Assembly: GCF_000143685.1 (NCBI RefSeq)
Contig: NC_014328.1
Span: forward strand, 4,092,001-4,156,000
From: Clostridium ljungdahlii DSM 13528
Lineage (GTDB): Bacteria; Bacillota; Clostridia; Clostridiales; Clostridiaceae
Direction of reading: 5' to 3'
Length of the DNA stretch: 64,000 nt
The position numbers were made by a program, and so were the translations under genes. The notes below the pieces were generated by a model. It did no database searches and was not told the DNA's origin. It saw only the letters and a list, made by a program, of their open reading frames with translations. Below, one piece after another: positions 42,379-51,342 of the stretch (positions are counted from its first letter, which is position 1; every line of letters begins with the position of its first letter).

Positions 42379-43302
42379 TTATTTTTTATAAATATTTTCT
42401 AAACTATTTATATTATGTTTAAGGGTTTCTTCATAGTTAAAATCCCCATTATAAATTTCTATTTTAGAAGTTTTTATATTATAAATTTTTATCAACTCTT
42501 CATTACTTTTAACTACAGAATCATTATTATAAAGAAGAACTACCTTATTGTCTTTTAATTTTTGTTCTAAGTTCTTCTGCCCTGCTGAATCCAAAGGCAT
42601 TATGCTATTATCTTCCCTTGGACTTACATCTAAAAGTTTCAAATTATTATACCTTGCAAAATAACTAAGTTCATCTTCTATAACAATAAAAGTGTAATTA
42701 CTCAATTCTCCATCTACTGACTTTAAGTCTTTTTTATAACTATCTAATTTATTCAAAGTTTCAGAAAAATTTTTCTCATAAAAATCTCTACTTTTAGCAT
42801 CCCTATCCTCAAGTGCGTTTTTAATATTCATAAGTGCTATCCTATAATTATCAATATTGTTAACATAATAGGGATTATCTTTTAAAATTGTATTATTATA
42901 TTTTACTACTCTGTTATAAGATAAAAGATTTATTCCTCTTGAAACATTTATAACTCCAACCTTACTTTTATTTAATTTGTCCACAAAAGTATCTACCCAA
43001 GGCTCATAATCTGCACCTACATAAAAAAATAGATCTTTTTTAGATACATTATTTACACTGTCTTCAGTAAACTTAAAATTCATTTCACTTTTTCTATCAT
43101 TAAACATATATTCTACTACATGTCTGTTTCCTACTATAGACTTTACCATATTATATAGAAATTTATCTGTAGTAACTATATTTAATTGTACATTATTTCT
43201 TACCTGCAACTTGCTATTACTTTTATATTCTTCTTTACTATTGCATCCAACAACAATAAAAATTATTAAAAAAGACATAATTAAGCTCAATACTTTTTTC
43301 AA
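42379..43302 (-). CDS. ZnuA/TroA-fold lipoprotein with degenerate metal-binding site
   Basis: About 307 residues with lipobox IIFIVVGCNSKEE and the cluster A-I fold (LNIVTTDKFLYNMVKSIVGN, FFYVGADYEPWVDTFVDKLN, YFARYNNLKLLDVSPREDNS). The metal-ligand positions differ from the family: the DPHxYEP loop reads DRKSEMNFKFTEDS, the NPH position is NPYYVNNIDNY, and the second His region reads IEDELSYFARY. So no canonical His ligands remain. A TTG start at 43302 follows GGAAGGTG; no ABC partner is adjacent. It could be a neofunctionalised binding protein. Confidence 0.75.
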   Translation of the reverse strand: MKKVLSLIMSFLIIFIVVGCNSKEEYKSNSKLQVRNNVQLNIVTTDKFLYNMVKSIVGNRHVVEYMFNDRKSEMNFKFTEDSVNNVSKKDLFFYVGADYEPWVDTFVDKLNKSKVGVINVSRGINLLSYNRVVKYNNTILKDNPYYVNNIDNYRIALMNIKNALEDRDAKSRDFYEKNFSETLNKLDSYKKDLKSVDGELSNYTFIVIEDELSYFARYNNLKLLDVSPREDNSIMPLDSAGQKNLEQKLKDNKVVLLYNNDSVVKSNEELIKIYNIKTSKIEIYNGDFNYEETLKHNINSLENIYKK

Positions 43303-43536
43303 GTCTTTCACCTTCCTATCCAGAATGCAAATCAAAGTATATCATTTTATCTACCATTGATAAATTAACTCATAACAAATACATTTTACATAATGTATTT
43401 TAACATTGCAAATCACAATACCTGTTTTGCAAATAATTTTTATTTTTCACATTGCTTATTCATAAGTATTTATTGACACATTCCATTGTGATAAAATTAG
43501 GTGTACAGAGTATATTCTATTTAAGGGGGTTTATCC

Positions 43537-44847
43537 ATGAAGGTTAGTATGGACAAAACAATAAGGGCCATGTCAATTGCACTGGATTTAGCTCAAATGA
43601 GTTCCAAATATGATAGCTTTAATGGGAATGATCCAGTCATTGAAAATATAACAAATATAAACTATTCAGATCATCGATTTATCCATCATTCCCAGAGGAC
43701 TACCTATATAGCGCTTGAAATTGCAAATTATCTAAAATTAAGTGATGATTTTAAAAAACAACTTTATGTATCAGCTCTACTGCATGATATAGGAGCTGCT
43801 ACCTTTTTATCTCAGAGTCATTCTGCTAATCTATTTATAAAAGAACATTGTGAACTTGGTAATAAAATAACTAAATCTTTTCCCTACTTTCATGATATAT
43901 CAAAGATAATATTATATCATCATGAAAATTTTGATGGAAGTGGTGCCATGGGGCTAAAAGGAGATATGATCCCTCTAGAAAGTCAAATAATAAGAATTTC
44001 GGATTTAATAGAACTTATATATAATGAAAATATATCTAACTATCAGCAAAAAAATAATATTATCTTATGGATCAAACAAAATTCTAAAAAGATTTTTTCC
44101 AAAACAATTGCAAATGCTTTTTTAGGAAGTGCATCTTCTGATATGTTCTGGCTTAATCTTCAAAATATAGATTTTATTGACTTTATACTAGATGAAACTC
44201 ACCCCAAGTTAAATATGTTTATGGATCTCCATGAGTTTGAAGCAATATCTAAAATATTTGCAAACATAATAGATAATAAAAGTAAATTTACTGCAACTCA
44301 TTCTAAAGGTATAGCAAGCCTTGCCTATTTAGTTTCAAAATTCATTGGATATCCAGAGGAAAAGTGTCATGAAATGAAGATCGCAGGTCTCCTGCATGAT
44401 ATAGGCAAACTATCTATTCCTCTCTATATACTTGATAAAAATGGTTCTCTGTCAACTGAGGAATTCGGTATAATAAAATCTCATGCCTATTATACTAGAA
44501 TAATATTGAATAAAATAGGCGATATTCCTAATATAAGCAAATGGGCATCAAATCATCATGAAAAGTTAAATGGCAGAGGATACCCTCAAGGCTTAAAAGC
44601 AGATGAATTATCCGAAGAATGCAGGATTATGGCAGTGTGTGATATATACCAAGCCCTTACAGAAAATAGACCTTATAGAAATGGTATGAGTTCGGAAAAG
44701 GCCTTTAACATAATGGACGAAATGGTATCTGGAGGATTTATATGTGACCATGCACTAAACCATCTAAAGGAAGCAATAAGTAATCTTTCTAATCTAGGCT
44801 CTTATGAAGATTATATAACTGTTTCCTACAATCCTGAAATGAAATAA
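43537..44847 (+). CDS. Tandem HD-GYP-like domain protein
   Basis: 436 residues with two HD-type modules. The N-terminal one has HHSQRTTYIALEIANYL, LLHDIGA and HHENFDGSGAMGLKGDMIPL. The C-terminal one has THSKGIASLAYLVSKFIG, GLLHDIGKLSIPLYI and SNHHEKLNGRGYPQGL, ending with QALTENRPYR. The DGSG and NGRG strings correspond to the GYP loop, with the second closer to consensus (GYPxGL). Cyclic-di-GMP phosphodiesterase activity is likely for one module, but the loops vary. GGGGG precedes the ATG. Confidence 0.82.
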   Translation: MKVSMDKTIRAMSIALDLAQMSSKYDSFNGNDPVIENITNINYSDHRFIHHSQRTTYIALEIANYLKLSDDFKKQLYVSALLHDIGAATFLSQSHSANLFIKEHCELGNKITKSFPYFHDISKIILYHHENFDGSGAMGLKGDMIPLESQIIRISDLIELIYNENISNYQQKNNIILWIKQNSKKIFSKTIANAFLGSASSDMFWLNLQNIDFIDFILDETHPKLNMFMDLHEFEAISKIFANIIDNKSKFTATHSKGIASLAYLVSKFIGYPEEKCHEMKIAGLLHDIGKLSIPLYILDKNGSLSTEEFGIIKSHAYYTRIILNKIGDIPNISKWASNHHEKLNGRGYPQGLKADELSEECRIMAVCDIYQALTENRPYRNGMSSEKAFNIMDEMVSGGFICDHALNHLKEAISNLSNLGSYEDYITVSYNPEMK

Positions 44848-44904
44848 TATATTCCTTCACTTTTTAATACATTTTAGATACAATATTCTATGAGGTGAAT
44901 TGCT

Positions 44905-45360
44905 GTGGAATTTATTTTAAATAGTGTTGAAGATACCATTAATCTAGGCAAAAAAATAGGCAGCTTATTAAATGCCGGTGACATAATTTGTCTAAATGGT
45001 GACTTGGGTACAGGAAAGACCCATTTTACAAAAGGAATAGCAAAGGGTCTTAACATAGATGATCCTATAACAAGCCCTACATTTACCATAGTAAATGAGT
45101 ACTATGGAAGACTAAAATTATACCATTTTGATGTATACAGGGTTAATGATATAGATGAAATTGCTGAAATTGGATTTGATGAGTATATTTTCAGTGATGC
45201 TGTAAGTATTATAGAATGGGCAAATTATATTGAGGAATTAATACCTAAAGAATGCATATGGGTAAGTATTTATAAACTTCCAGAAAAAGGTCCAAATTAT
45301 AGAAAAATAATAATAAAATATCATGGTAATAGATATGATTACATAAAGGAGCTAAAATAA
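44905..45360 (+). CDS. tsaE: tRNA threonylcarbamoyladenosine biosynthesis ATPase TsaE
   Basis: 151 residues. Walker A CLNGDLGTGKTHFTKGIAKG, SPTFTIVNEYYGRLKLYHFD, VYRVNDIDEIAEIGFDEYIF and IIEWANYIEEL are all TsaE hallmarks. It acts with TsaB/TsaD in t6A37 modification of ANN-decoding tRNAs. GTG start at 44905 behind GAGGTG. First gene of the tsaE-tsaB-rimI operon, with 4 bases to tsaB. Confidence 0.93.
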   Translation: MEFILNSVEDTINLGKKIGSLLNAGDIICLNGDLGTGKTHFTKGIAKGLNIDDPITSPTFTIVNEYYGRLKLYHFDVYRVNDIDEIAEIGFDEYIFSDAVSIIEWANYIEELIPKECIWVSIYKLPEKGPNYRKIIIKYHGNRYDYIKELK

Positions 45361-45364
45361 GAAC

Positions 45365-46078
45365 ATGAAAATATTAAGTTTAGATTCTTCCACCGAATCA
45401 GCAACTTGTGCTGTAATAGACGACAATAAATTATTCGGTGAAATTACTTTTAATTATAAAAAACAGCATTCCACAGTATTAATGCCTATGATAGACACTC
45501 TTTTAAAAAACTTAAATATGGATATTCATTCTATAGACGGTTTTGTTGTTTCAAAGGGTCCTGGTTCTTTTACAGGACTTAGAATTGGAGCCGCTGTAGT
45601 AAAAGGATTAAGCCAAGGTACAGGCAAACCCTTTGTGGGAGTATCTTCCTTAGATGCGTTAGCCTATAATTTATGCTATACCTCTGGTATTATTTGTCCT
45701 ATATTAGATGCACTTAGGGGAAATGTATACACCGCCCTTTATAACTTTACAGATAATAAATTAAATATGCTAAGTGATCATATGCTCCTTTCCATAGAAG
45801 ATCTAATTAAAACATTGAACAACTATAATGAACCCGTGTGTTTCATAGGAGATGCTGTTCCAAAATTTAAGGATGATTTAATTTCAAATATAAAACAAGT
45901 TCGTTTCTCACCTGCAAATTTAAATTTGGCAAGAGCTTCTTCTTTGGGTGAATTAGGATTAAAACTTCTAAAATCCGGTATACAAGACGATTTATATAGT
46001 TTTGCACCTTTTTATCTAAGGAAATCCCAAGCTGAAAGGGAGTATGAAAAAAAACTGAGGTCCCAAGTCCATGAGTGA
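45365..46078 (+). CDS. tsaB: tRNA threonylcarbamoyladenosine biosynthesis protein TsaB
   Basis: 237 residues. MKILSLDSSTESATCAVIDD and VSKGPGSFTGLRIGAAVVKG are the family signatures; an ASKHA-fold partner of TsaD without its own catalysis. It starts 4 bases after tsaE and its 3' end overlaps rimI by 8 bases, so the three are co-translated. TsaD is not in the window. Confidence 0.93.
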   Translation: MKILSLDSSTESATCAVIDDNKLFGEITFNYKKQHSTVLMPMIDTLLKNLNMDIHSIDGFVVSKGPGSFTGLRIGAAVVKGLSQGTGKPFVGVSSLDALAYNLCYTSGIICPILDALRGNVYTALYNFTDNKLNMLSDHMLLSIEDLIKTLNNYNEPVCFIGDAVPKFKDDLISNIKQVRFSPANLNLARASSLGELGLKLLKSGIQDDLYSFAPFYLRKSQAEREYEKKLRSQVHE

Positions 46079-46520
46079 TATAGAAATTTGCCCTTTAAAA
46101 CTAGAACATATTGATAGGATTCTTGTAATAGATTCTTTATGTTTTCCTATGCCCTGGAGTAGAAAGTCTCTAGAGAAAGAAATTGAAAACAGTTCACTTA
46201 CAAAATATGTTGTAGCAAAAAAATCAGGCATAGTCATAGGTTATGCAGGCATGTGGGTTATACTAGATGAGGGGCATATAACAAATATAGCAGTTCATCC
46301 AGAATACAGGGGTATAGGTGTTGGAAGTTTACTCTTAGAAGCCCTTATAGAAATATGCAAAATTGAATTTATAAAAAGTATGACCTTAGAGGTTAGAAGA
46401 TCCAATATACGTGCTCAAAATTTATATAAAAAGTACGGATTTTTACAAAACGGTATACGGAAAGGATATTATAGAGACAATAAAGAGGATGCTCTAATAA
46501 TGTGGAAATATAATATTTAA
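46071..46520 (+). CDS. rimI: Ribosomal-protein-alanine N-acetyltransferase
   Basis: 149 residues, GNAT fold: LCFPMPWSRKSLEKEIENSS, GHITNIAVHPEYRGIGVGSL (acetyl-CoA loop) and MTLEVRRSNIRAQNLYKKYG, NGIRKGYYRDNKEDALIMWK. These match RimI, which acetylates ribosomal protein S18. It overlaps the 3' end of tsaB, the usual clostridial arrangement. Confidence 0.92.
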   Translation: MSDIEICPLKLEHIDRILVIDSLCFPMPWSRKSLEKEIENSSLTKYVVAKKSGIVIGYAGMWVILDEGHITNIAVHPEYRGIGVGSLLLEALIEICKIEFIKSMTLEVRRSNIRAQNLYKKYGFLQNGIRKGYYRDNKEDALIMWKYNI

Positions 46521-46540
46521 AGCATTTCAAAGAAAATGCC

Positions 46541-46587
46541 TAATAATGGCTTCTTTTATAGGCGATCTATAAAAGAAGCCATTATTA
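46541..46587 (+). terminator. Terminator of the tsaE-tsaB-rimI operon
   Basis: Perfect 20-bp stem (46541-46560 with 46568-46587) and 7-nt loop, 20 bases past the rimI stop. It lies between converging operons and may serve tyrS too. Confidence 0.75.
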
Positions 46588-46604
46588 GTTATATAAATTA
46601 CTTA

Positions 46605-47825
46605 CTATTTTAGTATAATCCTATTATACTTTTTCTTTCCTCTTCTTATAAGCATTTCTCCATCTTTAAAACTATCCTTTGTAATTAAAAGTTTTGGATC
46701 AGTTATTTTTTCGTCATTTACAGTGAGTCCATTTTGTTGTATTAACCTTCTTACCTCGCTTTTTGAAGGAAGTATTTGTAAATCAGCAAGTAATTCCACT
46801 ATGGAACATCCAAGTGAATTTTCACCTATCTCTACAGTAGGCACATTTTCCATATTCTGTCCACCAGAAAACAAAGCTTCTGCTGCTTCCTTAGCTTTTT
46901 CAGCTTCCTTTAGTCCGTGTACAATCTTCGTTACCTCATAAGCAAGCACTTTTTTAGCTTCATTTATCTCCTCACCTGGAAGTGAGCCAAGTCTTTTCAC
47001 TTCATCCATTGGAAGAAAAGTTAAAAGAGCCAGACATTTTTCCACATCAGCATCTCCTATATTCCTCCAGTACTGATAAAATTCATAAGGTGATGTTTTT
47101 TCAGGATCCAGCCATATAGCTCCCCCTTCTGTCTTACCCATTTTTTTACCATCACTTTTAGTTAAAAGAGTAAAAGTCATCCCAAAAGCAGGTTTCTGCT
47201 CTTTTTTTCTAATTAATTCTACTCCTGCTATTATATTTGACCACTGGTCATCTCCCCCTAATTCCAGCACACAGCCATATCTTCTATTTAACTCTAGGAA
47301 ATCATATCCCTGCATTAGCATGTAGTTAAATTCAAGGAAAGACAATCCCCTTTCTAATCTCTGTTTAAAGCACTCTGCTGTAAGCATTTTGTTTACGGAA
47401 AAATGAACTCCTATATCCCTCAAGAATTCAATATAATTCAAATTTAAAAGCCAATCTGCATTGTTGGCAAGGATAGCTTTATCATCTTTGAAATCCACAA
47501 GCCTTGAAAACTGCTTTTTAAAACACTCTGCATTATGTTGTATTTGTTCTTTAGATAACATCTTTCTCATATCAGTTTTTCCAGTAGGATCACCAACCAT
47601 TGTAGTACCACCACCAAGCAAAGCTATAGGTCTGTGTCCTGCTTCTTGCATATAATGCATAACCATCATTTGTAAAAAGTGTCCTACATGGAGGCTATCT
47701 GCTGTTGGGTCAAATCCTATATAAAATGTCACTTTTTCTTTTCCTAATAACTCTCTTATTTCTTCTTCATGTGTACTTTGTTTTATGTATCCACGTTCCA
47801 ATAATATGTCATAAACGTTAGGCAA
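46605..47825 (-). CDS. tyrS: Tyrosyl-tRNA synthetase
   Basis: 406 residues. [20 protein letters not shown] carries the HIGH-type motif, [20 protein letters not shown] the KMSKS equivalent (KMGKT), and the C-terminus is an S4 RNA-binding domain ([20 protein letters not shown]). TTG start at 47825, 7 bases after GGTAGGG. The upstream region shows no T-box antiterminator, so control differs from trpS. Confidence 0.93.
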   Translation of the reverse strand: MPNVYDILLERGYIKQSTHEEEIRELLGKEKVTFYIGFDPTADSLHVGHFLQMMVMHYMQEAGHRPIALLGGGTTMVGDPTGKTDMRKMLSKEQIQHNAECFKKQFSRLVDFKDDKAILANNADWLLNLNYIEFLRDIGVHFSVNKMLTAECFKQRLERGLSFLEFNYMLMQGYDFLELNRRYGCVLELGGDDQWSNIIAGVELIRKKEQKPAFGMTFTLLTKSDGKKMGKTEGGAIWLDPEKTSPYEFYQYWRNIGDADVEKCLALLTFLPMDEVKRLGSLPGEEINEAKKVLAYEVTKIVHGLKEAEKAKEAAEALFSGGQNMENVPTVEIGENSLGCSIVELLADLQILPSKSEVRRLIQQNGLTVNDEKITDPKLLITKDSFKDGEMLIRRGKKKYNRIILK

Positions 47826-48038
47826 CCTAAATCCCTACCTTTCAAATAGTCAGTACAATAGTACTCTTATATATTGTATAGTATATATTTAAAACCTATT
47901 TTTATCAACATTTAAATGATTTACCTATGTAATTTTAATTTAAAGTTATTTTAAAAATTTTAAGACTGAAGATACACTCTCCAGTCTTAACTATATAAAA
48001 ACCAGCATTATTTTCTCACAAACAAATTACTTCATTAA

Positions 48039-48449
48039 TCAGGCTACATACTTCATAATACACTCAGGTATCTCCTCTTTTTCTCCATTTACACTTATAT
48101 AGAAATTAACCTTGTATTCCTCCGACAGCTTTTCAATGGCATAAAATAAATGCGCCATATCCTGAAGATTTTCTTTTACAATATTAAACAATCCATCAAT
48201 AAAAATTGTATCAATATCATAATCTTCTGAAAGTACGCCGCACAAAAAACCATAAAACTCTTCTATTTTTTTTAATTTAAAATCACTTGTTACTATAAAT
48301 CTTACTCCTCTGTTCAATTGCCACAGTGGTCCCCTATCATCATCTATATAGACAACGTGCCCCCTCCCTATCATTGTCTTTTCATTAGCCAAATTAATCA
48401 GTTCTTTAGTTTTCCCAGATCCTCTTTTGCTGCAAAATACATGAATCAT
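48039..48449 (-). CDS. Small P-loop ATP-binding protein of unknown function
   Basis: 136 residues. Walker A FCSKRGSGKTKELINLA at residues 4-20, followed by VVYIDDDRGPLWQLNRGVRF and a DTIFIDGLFNIV Walker B-like strand. The fold looks like a minimal RecA/P-loop domain. Such small ATPases are common in Clostridium without assigned roles. The ATG at 48449 follows AAGGGG; the upstream GTG overlaps that site. Confidence 0.72.
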   Translation of the reverse strand: MIHVFCSKRGSGKTKELINLANEKTMIGRGHVVYIDDDRGPLWQLNRGVRFIVTSDFKLKKIEEFYGFLCGVLSEDYDIDTIFIDGLFNIVKENLQDMAHLFYAIEKLSEEYKVNFYISVNGEKEEIPECIMKYVA

Positions 48450-48587
48450 TTTTATCACCCCTTAATTTAATATTCAGGTGTCATCCTTATAGATAAATTA
48501 TATAATATTCAGAATATTTTTTCAATAACTTAGGTGTATTATTTTGGAAAATATTATTTTTATTTTTCTACCTTTGTTACTAGTATA

Positions 48588-49736
48588 TTAGTTACTCAAC
48601 TTCTTAGTACCAGGATATATAATCTTAAAATAATCATTTTTTATAGAATTTATAAATTTAACTCTTCCTACATTCTTAAACAGCTTTTGAATTCTACTAA
48701 AACTTGCTGCAGTTCCTGTAAATCTCTTTTTAGAATCCAGTGTAATTATTTTTTCATATATCCACATATTCCTTCTTGCATAATTATAGTAACTTGTATT
48801 TTCCCTATTTGATAACATTCCAGGGCTAGTTATTACTACACTATTATAGCTTACTATAACCTCTATTTCCCTAGAAAAATCAGAATAGTCCCTATACATT
48901 ACGGCATTTCTTATTCCTTCACTTATCCCCTCTGTGGGATATGATTTCACTGTTATAATATTCTCAATAGCCTCTTGTGCTTTATCCATAATTGACAGTA
49001 GATTTCCCTGAATTATACTCACCTTTCTAAAATCTTTATTTATCTTATTAACTATTTTTATCATATTATGGGGAATATATACATTGTTTGTATTAGAAAA
49101 AATTAGAAGCCCACCTAACGTTACCATATACTTACCTGAATCCTTATCTATATATATTATAGAAGCATCCTCCATTAAACCCAATCTATTTTCATCATTT
49201 ACTTTTATCCCTTGAGACAAAAAATACTTATCTACTATACAATTATCTATACAGTTTAATTTGCTATGTGGTATAGGACACAATTCCGTATTTAAATTTA
49301 AATTTTGCTGAAGAGCCGATATTATTTCCTGTTTACGCATCGTATCATTTGTTGAACCTCTTCTCGTGTAAAAGGCTCCATTTTCTCTCATTTGATATGG
49401 TTTTTGAGGTCCATCATATATATTTATAATAACTATATCTTTTCCCTTATACTTTAAAAGTTCTAGAGAAATTGGTATGGGAGGTTCTATTCTAGAGCTT
49501 ATTATCTGCTGTATTTGTTCTTCACTAAAATTTCTGTCTACTCCTACTATTTTCTTAGTCTTATCTTCAATTCCAATTATTATATATCCTCTTCCCCCTC
49601 TAGAATTTGCTATAGCACATATGTCCTTAGCTAATTCTTTTCTTCCACTATCAGTTTCAATATTTAGTAATTGTTTAAAATCTAATTTCGGTCCTTCCAT
49701 TTTCTTTAATAAATTAAAAAATTTTTTTATATCCAT
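48588..49736 (-). CDS. AlbA_2/Schlafen-type ATP-binding domain protein (putative regulator)
   Basis: 382 residues. The N-terminal AlbA_2 domain (PF04326; formerly AAA_4) shows LDFKQLLNIETDSGRKELAK, DICAIANSRGGRGYIIIGIE and GAFYTRRGSTNDTMRKQEII. The C-terminal part (EGIRNAVMYRDYSDFSREIE) matches the ATP-binding transcriptional-regulator group. These proteins are often called DNA-binding or helicase-related, but roles vary. Isolated gene. Confidence 0.8.
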   Translation of the reverse strand: MDIKKFFNLLKKMEGPKLDFKQLLNIETDSGRKELAKDICAIANSRGGRGYIIIGIEDKTKKIVGVDRNFSEEQIQQIISSRIEPPIPISLELLKYKGKDIVIINIYDGPQKPYQMRENGAFYTRRGSTNDTMRKQEIISALQQNLNLNTELCPIPHSKLNCIDNCIVDKYFLSQGIKVNDENRLGLMEDASIIYIDKDSGKYMVTLGGLLIFSNTNNVYIPHNMIKIVNKINKDFRKVSIIQGNLLSIMDKAQEAIENIITVKSYPTEGISEGIRNAVMYRDYSDFSREIEVIVSYNSVVITSPGMLSNRENTSYYNYARRNMWIYEKIITLDSKKRFTGTAASFSRIQKLFKNVGRVKFINSIKNDYFKIIYPGTKKLSN

Positions 49737-50083
49737 GAAAACAACCCCATTACTTTTTTGAGTTTAATATATAAAACCTAATTTAATTATACTCTATTAC
49801 TATTGTTATTTGACAGATTTTTAATTCATTCAACTTTAATTAAAATTAACATTTGCATTAATTAACATTTTCCCCTATGCTAGTTATACCAACGAATTGG
49901 TACAAGCCATAATTATTTAAAATATTGTTTTTTTATTAAAATATGGTATAATTAGCTTAGAGTTTTACTCTAATTATAATATTTATATTAGGTCAAATTT
50001 TTTCAAGGTGCTATATTCTCCTTTTAATCCTAGGAGGTAGGTTATCAAGAATAAAATTAGTCCTAGGTTAAGGAGGTTTTTTT
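49737..50083. promoter_or_regulatory. Long leader/promoter region of the small zinc-ribbon gene
   Basis: About 350 bases. A good plus-strand promoter is TTGTTT then TATAAT (near 49927-49954, 16-bp spacer), leaving a ~130-base untranslated leader. The leader has an AGAGTTTTACTCT hairpin just after the -10 and two CCTAGG copies (near 50030 and 50063) flanking the ribosome site region, which may pair. No riboswitch family was recognised. Confidence 0.45.
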
Positions 50084-50248
50084 ATGGCAGATAAAACAAT
50101 CGTATGTAAAGATTGCGGAAAAGAATTTGTATTTACAGAGGGTGAACAGGAATTTTACAAGGAAAAAGGATTTGAAAATGATCCTGTAAGATGTCCTGAA
50201 TGTAGAAGAAAAAGAAAAGCTGAAAAGAATAGAATGAGAGCTAGGTAA
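50084..50248 (+). CDS. Small zinc-ribbon (zinc-binding domain) protein
   Basis: 54 residues: MADKTIVCKDCGKEFVFTEG, then EQEFYKEKGFENDPVRCPEC and a basic tail RRKRKAEKNRMRAR. The two CxxC pairs match the probable zinc-ribbon family PF13451, small proteins widespread in clostridia and presumably nucleic-acid binding from the basic tail. An AAGGAGG site precedes the ATG. Followed by a short terminator at 50255. Confidence 0.85.
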   Translation: MADKTIVCKDCGKEFVFTEGEQEFYKEKGFENDPVRCPECRRKRKAEKNRMRAR

Positions 50249-50254
50249 ATAATT

Positions 50255-50276
50255 AGGAGAGGTGAAAACCTCTCCT
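50255..50276 (+). terminator. Terminator of the zinc-ribbon gene
   Basis: 9-bp stem AGGAGAGGT/ACCTCTCCT with a GAAA tetraloop and T-rich continuation, 6 bases after the stop codon. It also lies next to the stop of the converging ECF gene. Confidence 0.8.
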
Positions 50277-50279
50277 TTA

Positions 50280-50840
50280 TTATTTACCTAAATTAGCTCT
50301 CTTTAAAACTTTTGCTAGTGGAAGCGCTATAGCTATTCCTACAATACTCTGGGCTATATTTCCCGGGATTTCTGCTGCAGATAAAATGATGGCTTTTGAA
50401 AAAGCTATATTTGTGACAAAATGCATTATAACCACTCCTGCTGCATAATATGCAGATACCATCCAAATACAAGCTACAATAAATGCGATTATATTATTCC
50501 AAAACTTTTCACCATTATATTCTCCTCTGTAAGCAATAGTTGCTGCAATCCAAGCCATAATACCCTTTATAAGGAAAGTAAAAGGAGCCCAAATAACATA
50601 GGATGAAAGAACATCAAATAAACTCATTCCTATAGCTGCAGATAAAAACGCCTTTTTTCTTCCAATTAATATAGCTGCTAAAAGTACCATACTGTCTCCC
50701 ATATGTACAACACCTTTAACCAATACTCCTGTTGGTATATTAATTATAGCTGTAGCAATATAAGTTATTGCTGCCATAAGTGATACCTGAATAATGTCTC
50801 TGACTTTTAAGCCACTTACGCTTAATCTTTTTTGTTCCAT
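50280..50840 (-). CDS. ECF transporter S component (vitamin-type substrate-binding membrane protein)
   Basis: 186 residues with about six transmembrane helices. IIQVSLMAAITYIATAIINI, GVLVKGVVHMGDSMVLLAAI, GRKKAFLSAAIGMSLFDVLS and APFTFLIKGIMAWIAATIAY match the ECF S-component family (PF07155 type). It uses the shared EcfAAT module elsewhere. The vitamin cannot be decided; no riboswitch is evident upstream. ATG at 50840 with GGGGG upstream at long spacing. Confidence 0.82.
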   Translation of the reverse strand: MEQKRLSVSGLKVRDIIQVSLMAAITYIATAIINIPTGVLVKGVVHMGDSMVLLAAILIGRKKAFLSAAIGMSLFDVLSSYVIWAPFTFLIKGIMAWIAATIAYRGEYNGEKFWNNIIAFIVACIWMVSAYYAAGVVIMHFVTNIAFSKAIILSAAEIPGNIAQSIVGIAIALPLAKVLKRANLGK

Positions 50841-51000
50841 TATAATGATAACCCCCTTAAATTTGAATTAATAACATTATATTTTTTTTTATAAAAAACT
50901 CAAAATGTAACGATACACTTTTGTATTAATTCATATAAAAGAGGAAATACTACTTTATACATTTAATATTTTTATTTAATTATATAAGGGAGATTTTAAA

Positions 51001-51156
51001 ATGATTTTTTTTAAATGGCTCTGCAGCCTTTTTTTGATATTCCTATTTATAGGTGCAATATTTAAAATAGGATTAACTTTCATAAATATGCTGCTTTTAA
51101 TATGTGCTTTTGTTTTTATAATAGACACGGCATTTATGGGCAAAAAACGATTCTAA
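51001..51156 (+). CDS. Small hydrophobic membrane protein
   Basis: 51 residues: MIFFKWLCSLFLIFLFIGAI then two hydrophobic stretches (FKIGLTFINMLLLICAFVF) and a short basic tail KKRF. Probably two transmembrane helices. GGGAG is 8 bases before the ATG. Unknown function; it could be a small stress or holin-like peptide, but nothing specific supports that. Confidence 0.6.
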   Translation: MIFFKWLCSLFLIFLFIGAIFKIGLTFINMLLLICAFVFIIDTAFMGKKRF

Positions 51157-51342
51157 TATGCTGCATAAAATTAATATTTTATACTTGATTTTAGTTTATT
51201 CCTCCCTAATGACAAATAAATATAGAAAAGATAATTAGGTTATATTTATGTAAAATAAGATAAAATATTGTTAAATTTTTTTATATACTTACCCTTTTAC
51301 TAGTGATATAATTTATTTGTCCATAAGGGGGGTATAAATTTC

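Noticed and set aside
47826-48038. Possible T-box leader for tyrS
   Set aside because: No AGGGTGGAACCGCG-like antiterminator or terminator hairpin with T-run is found upstream of tyrS.
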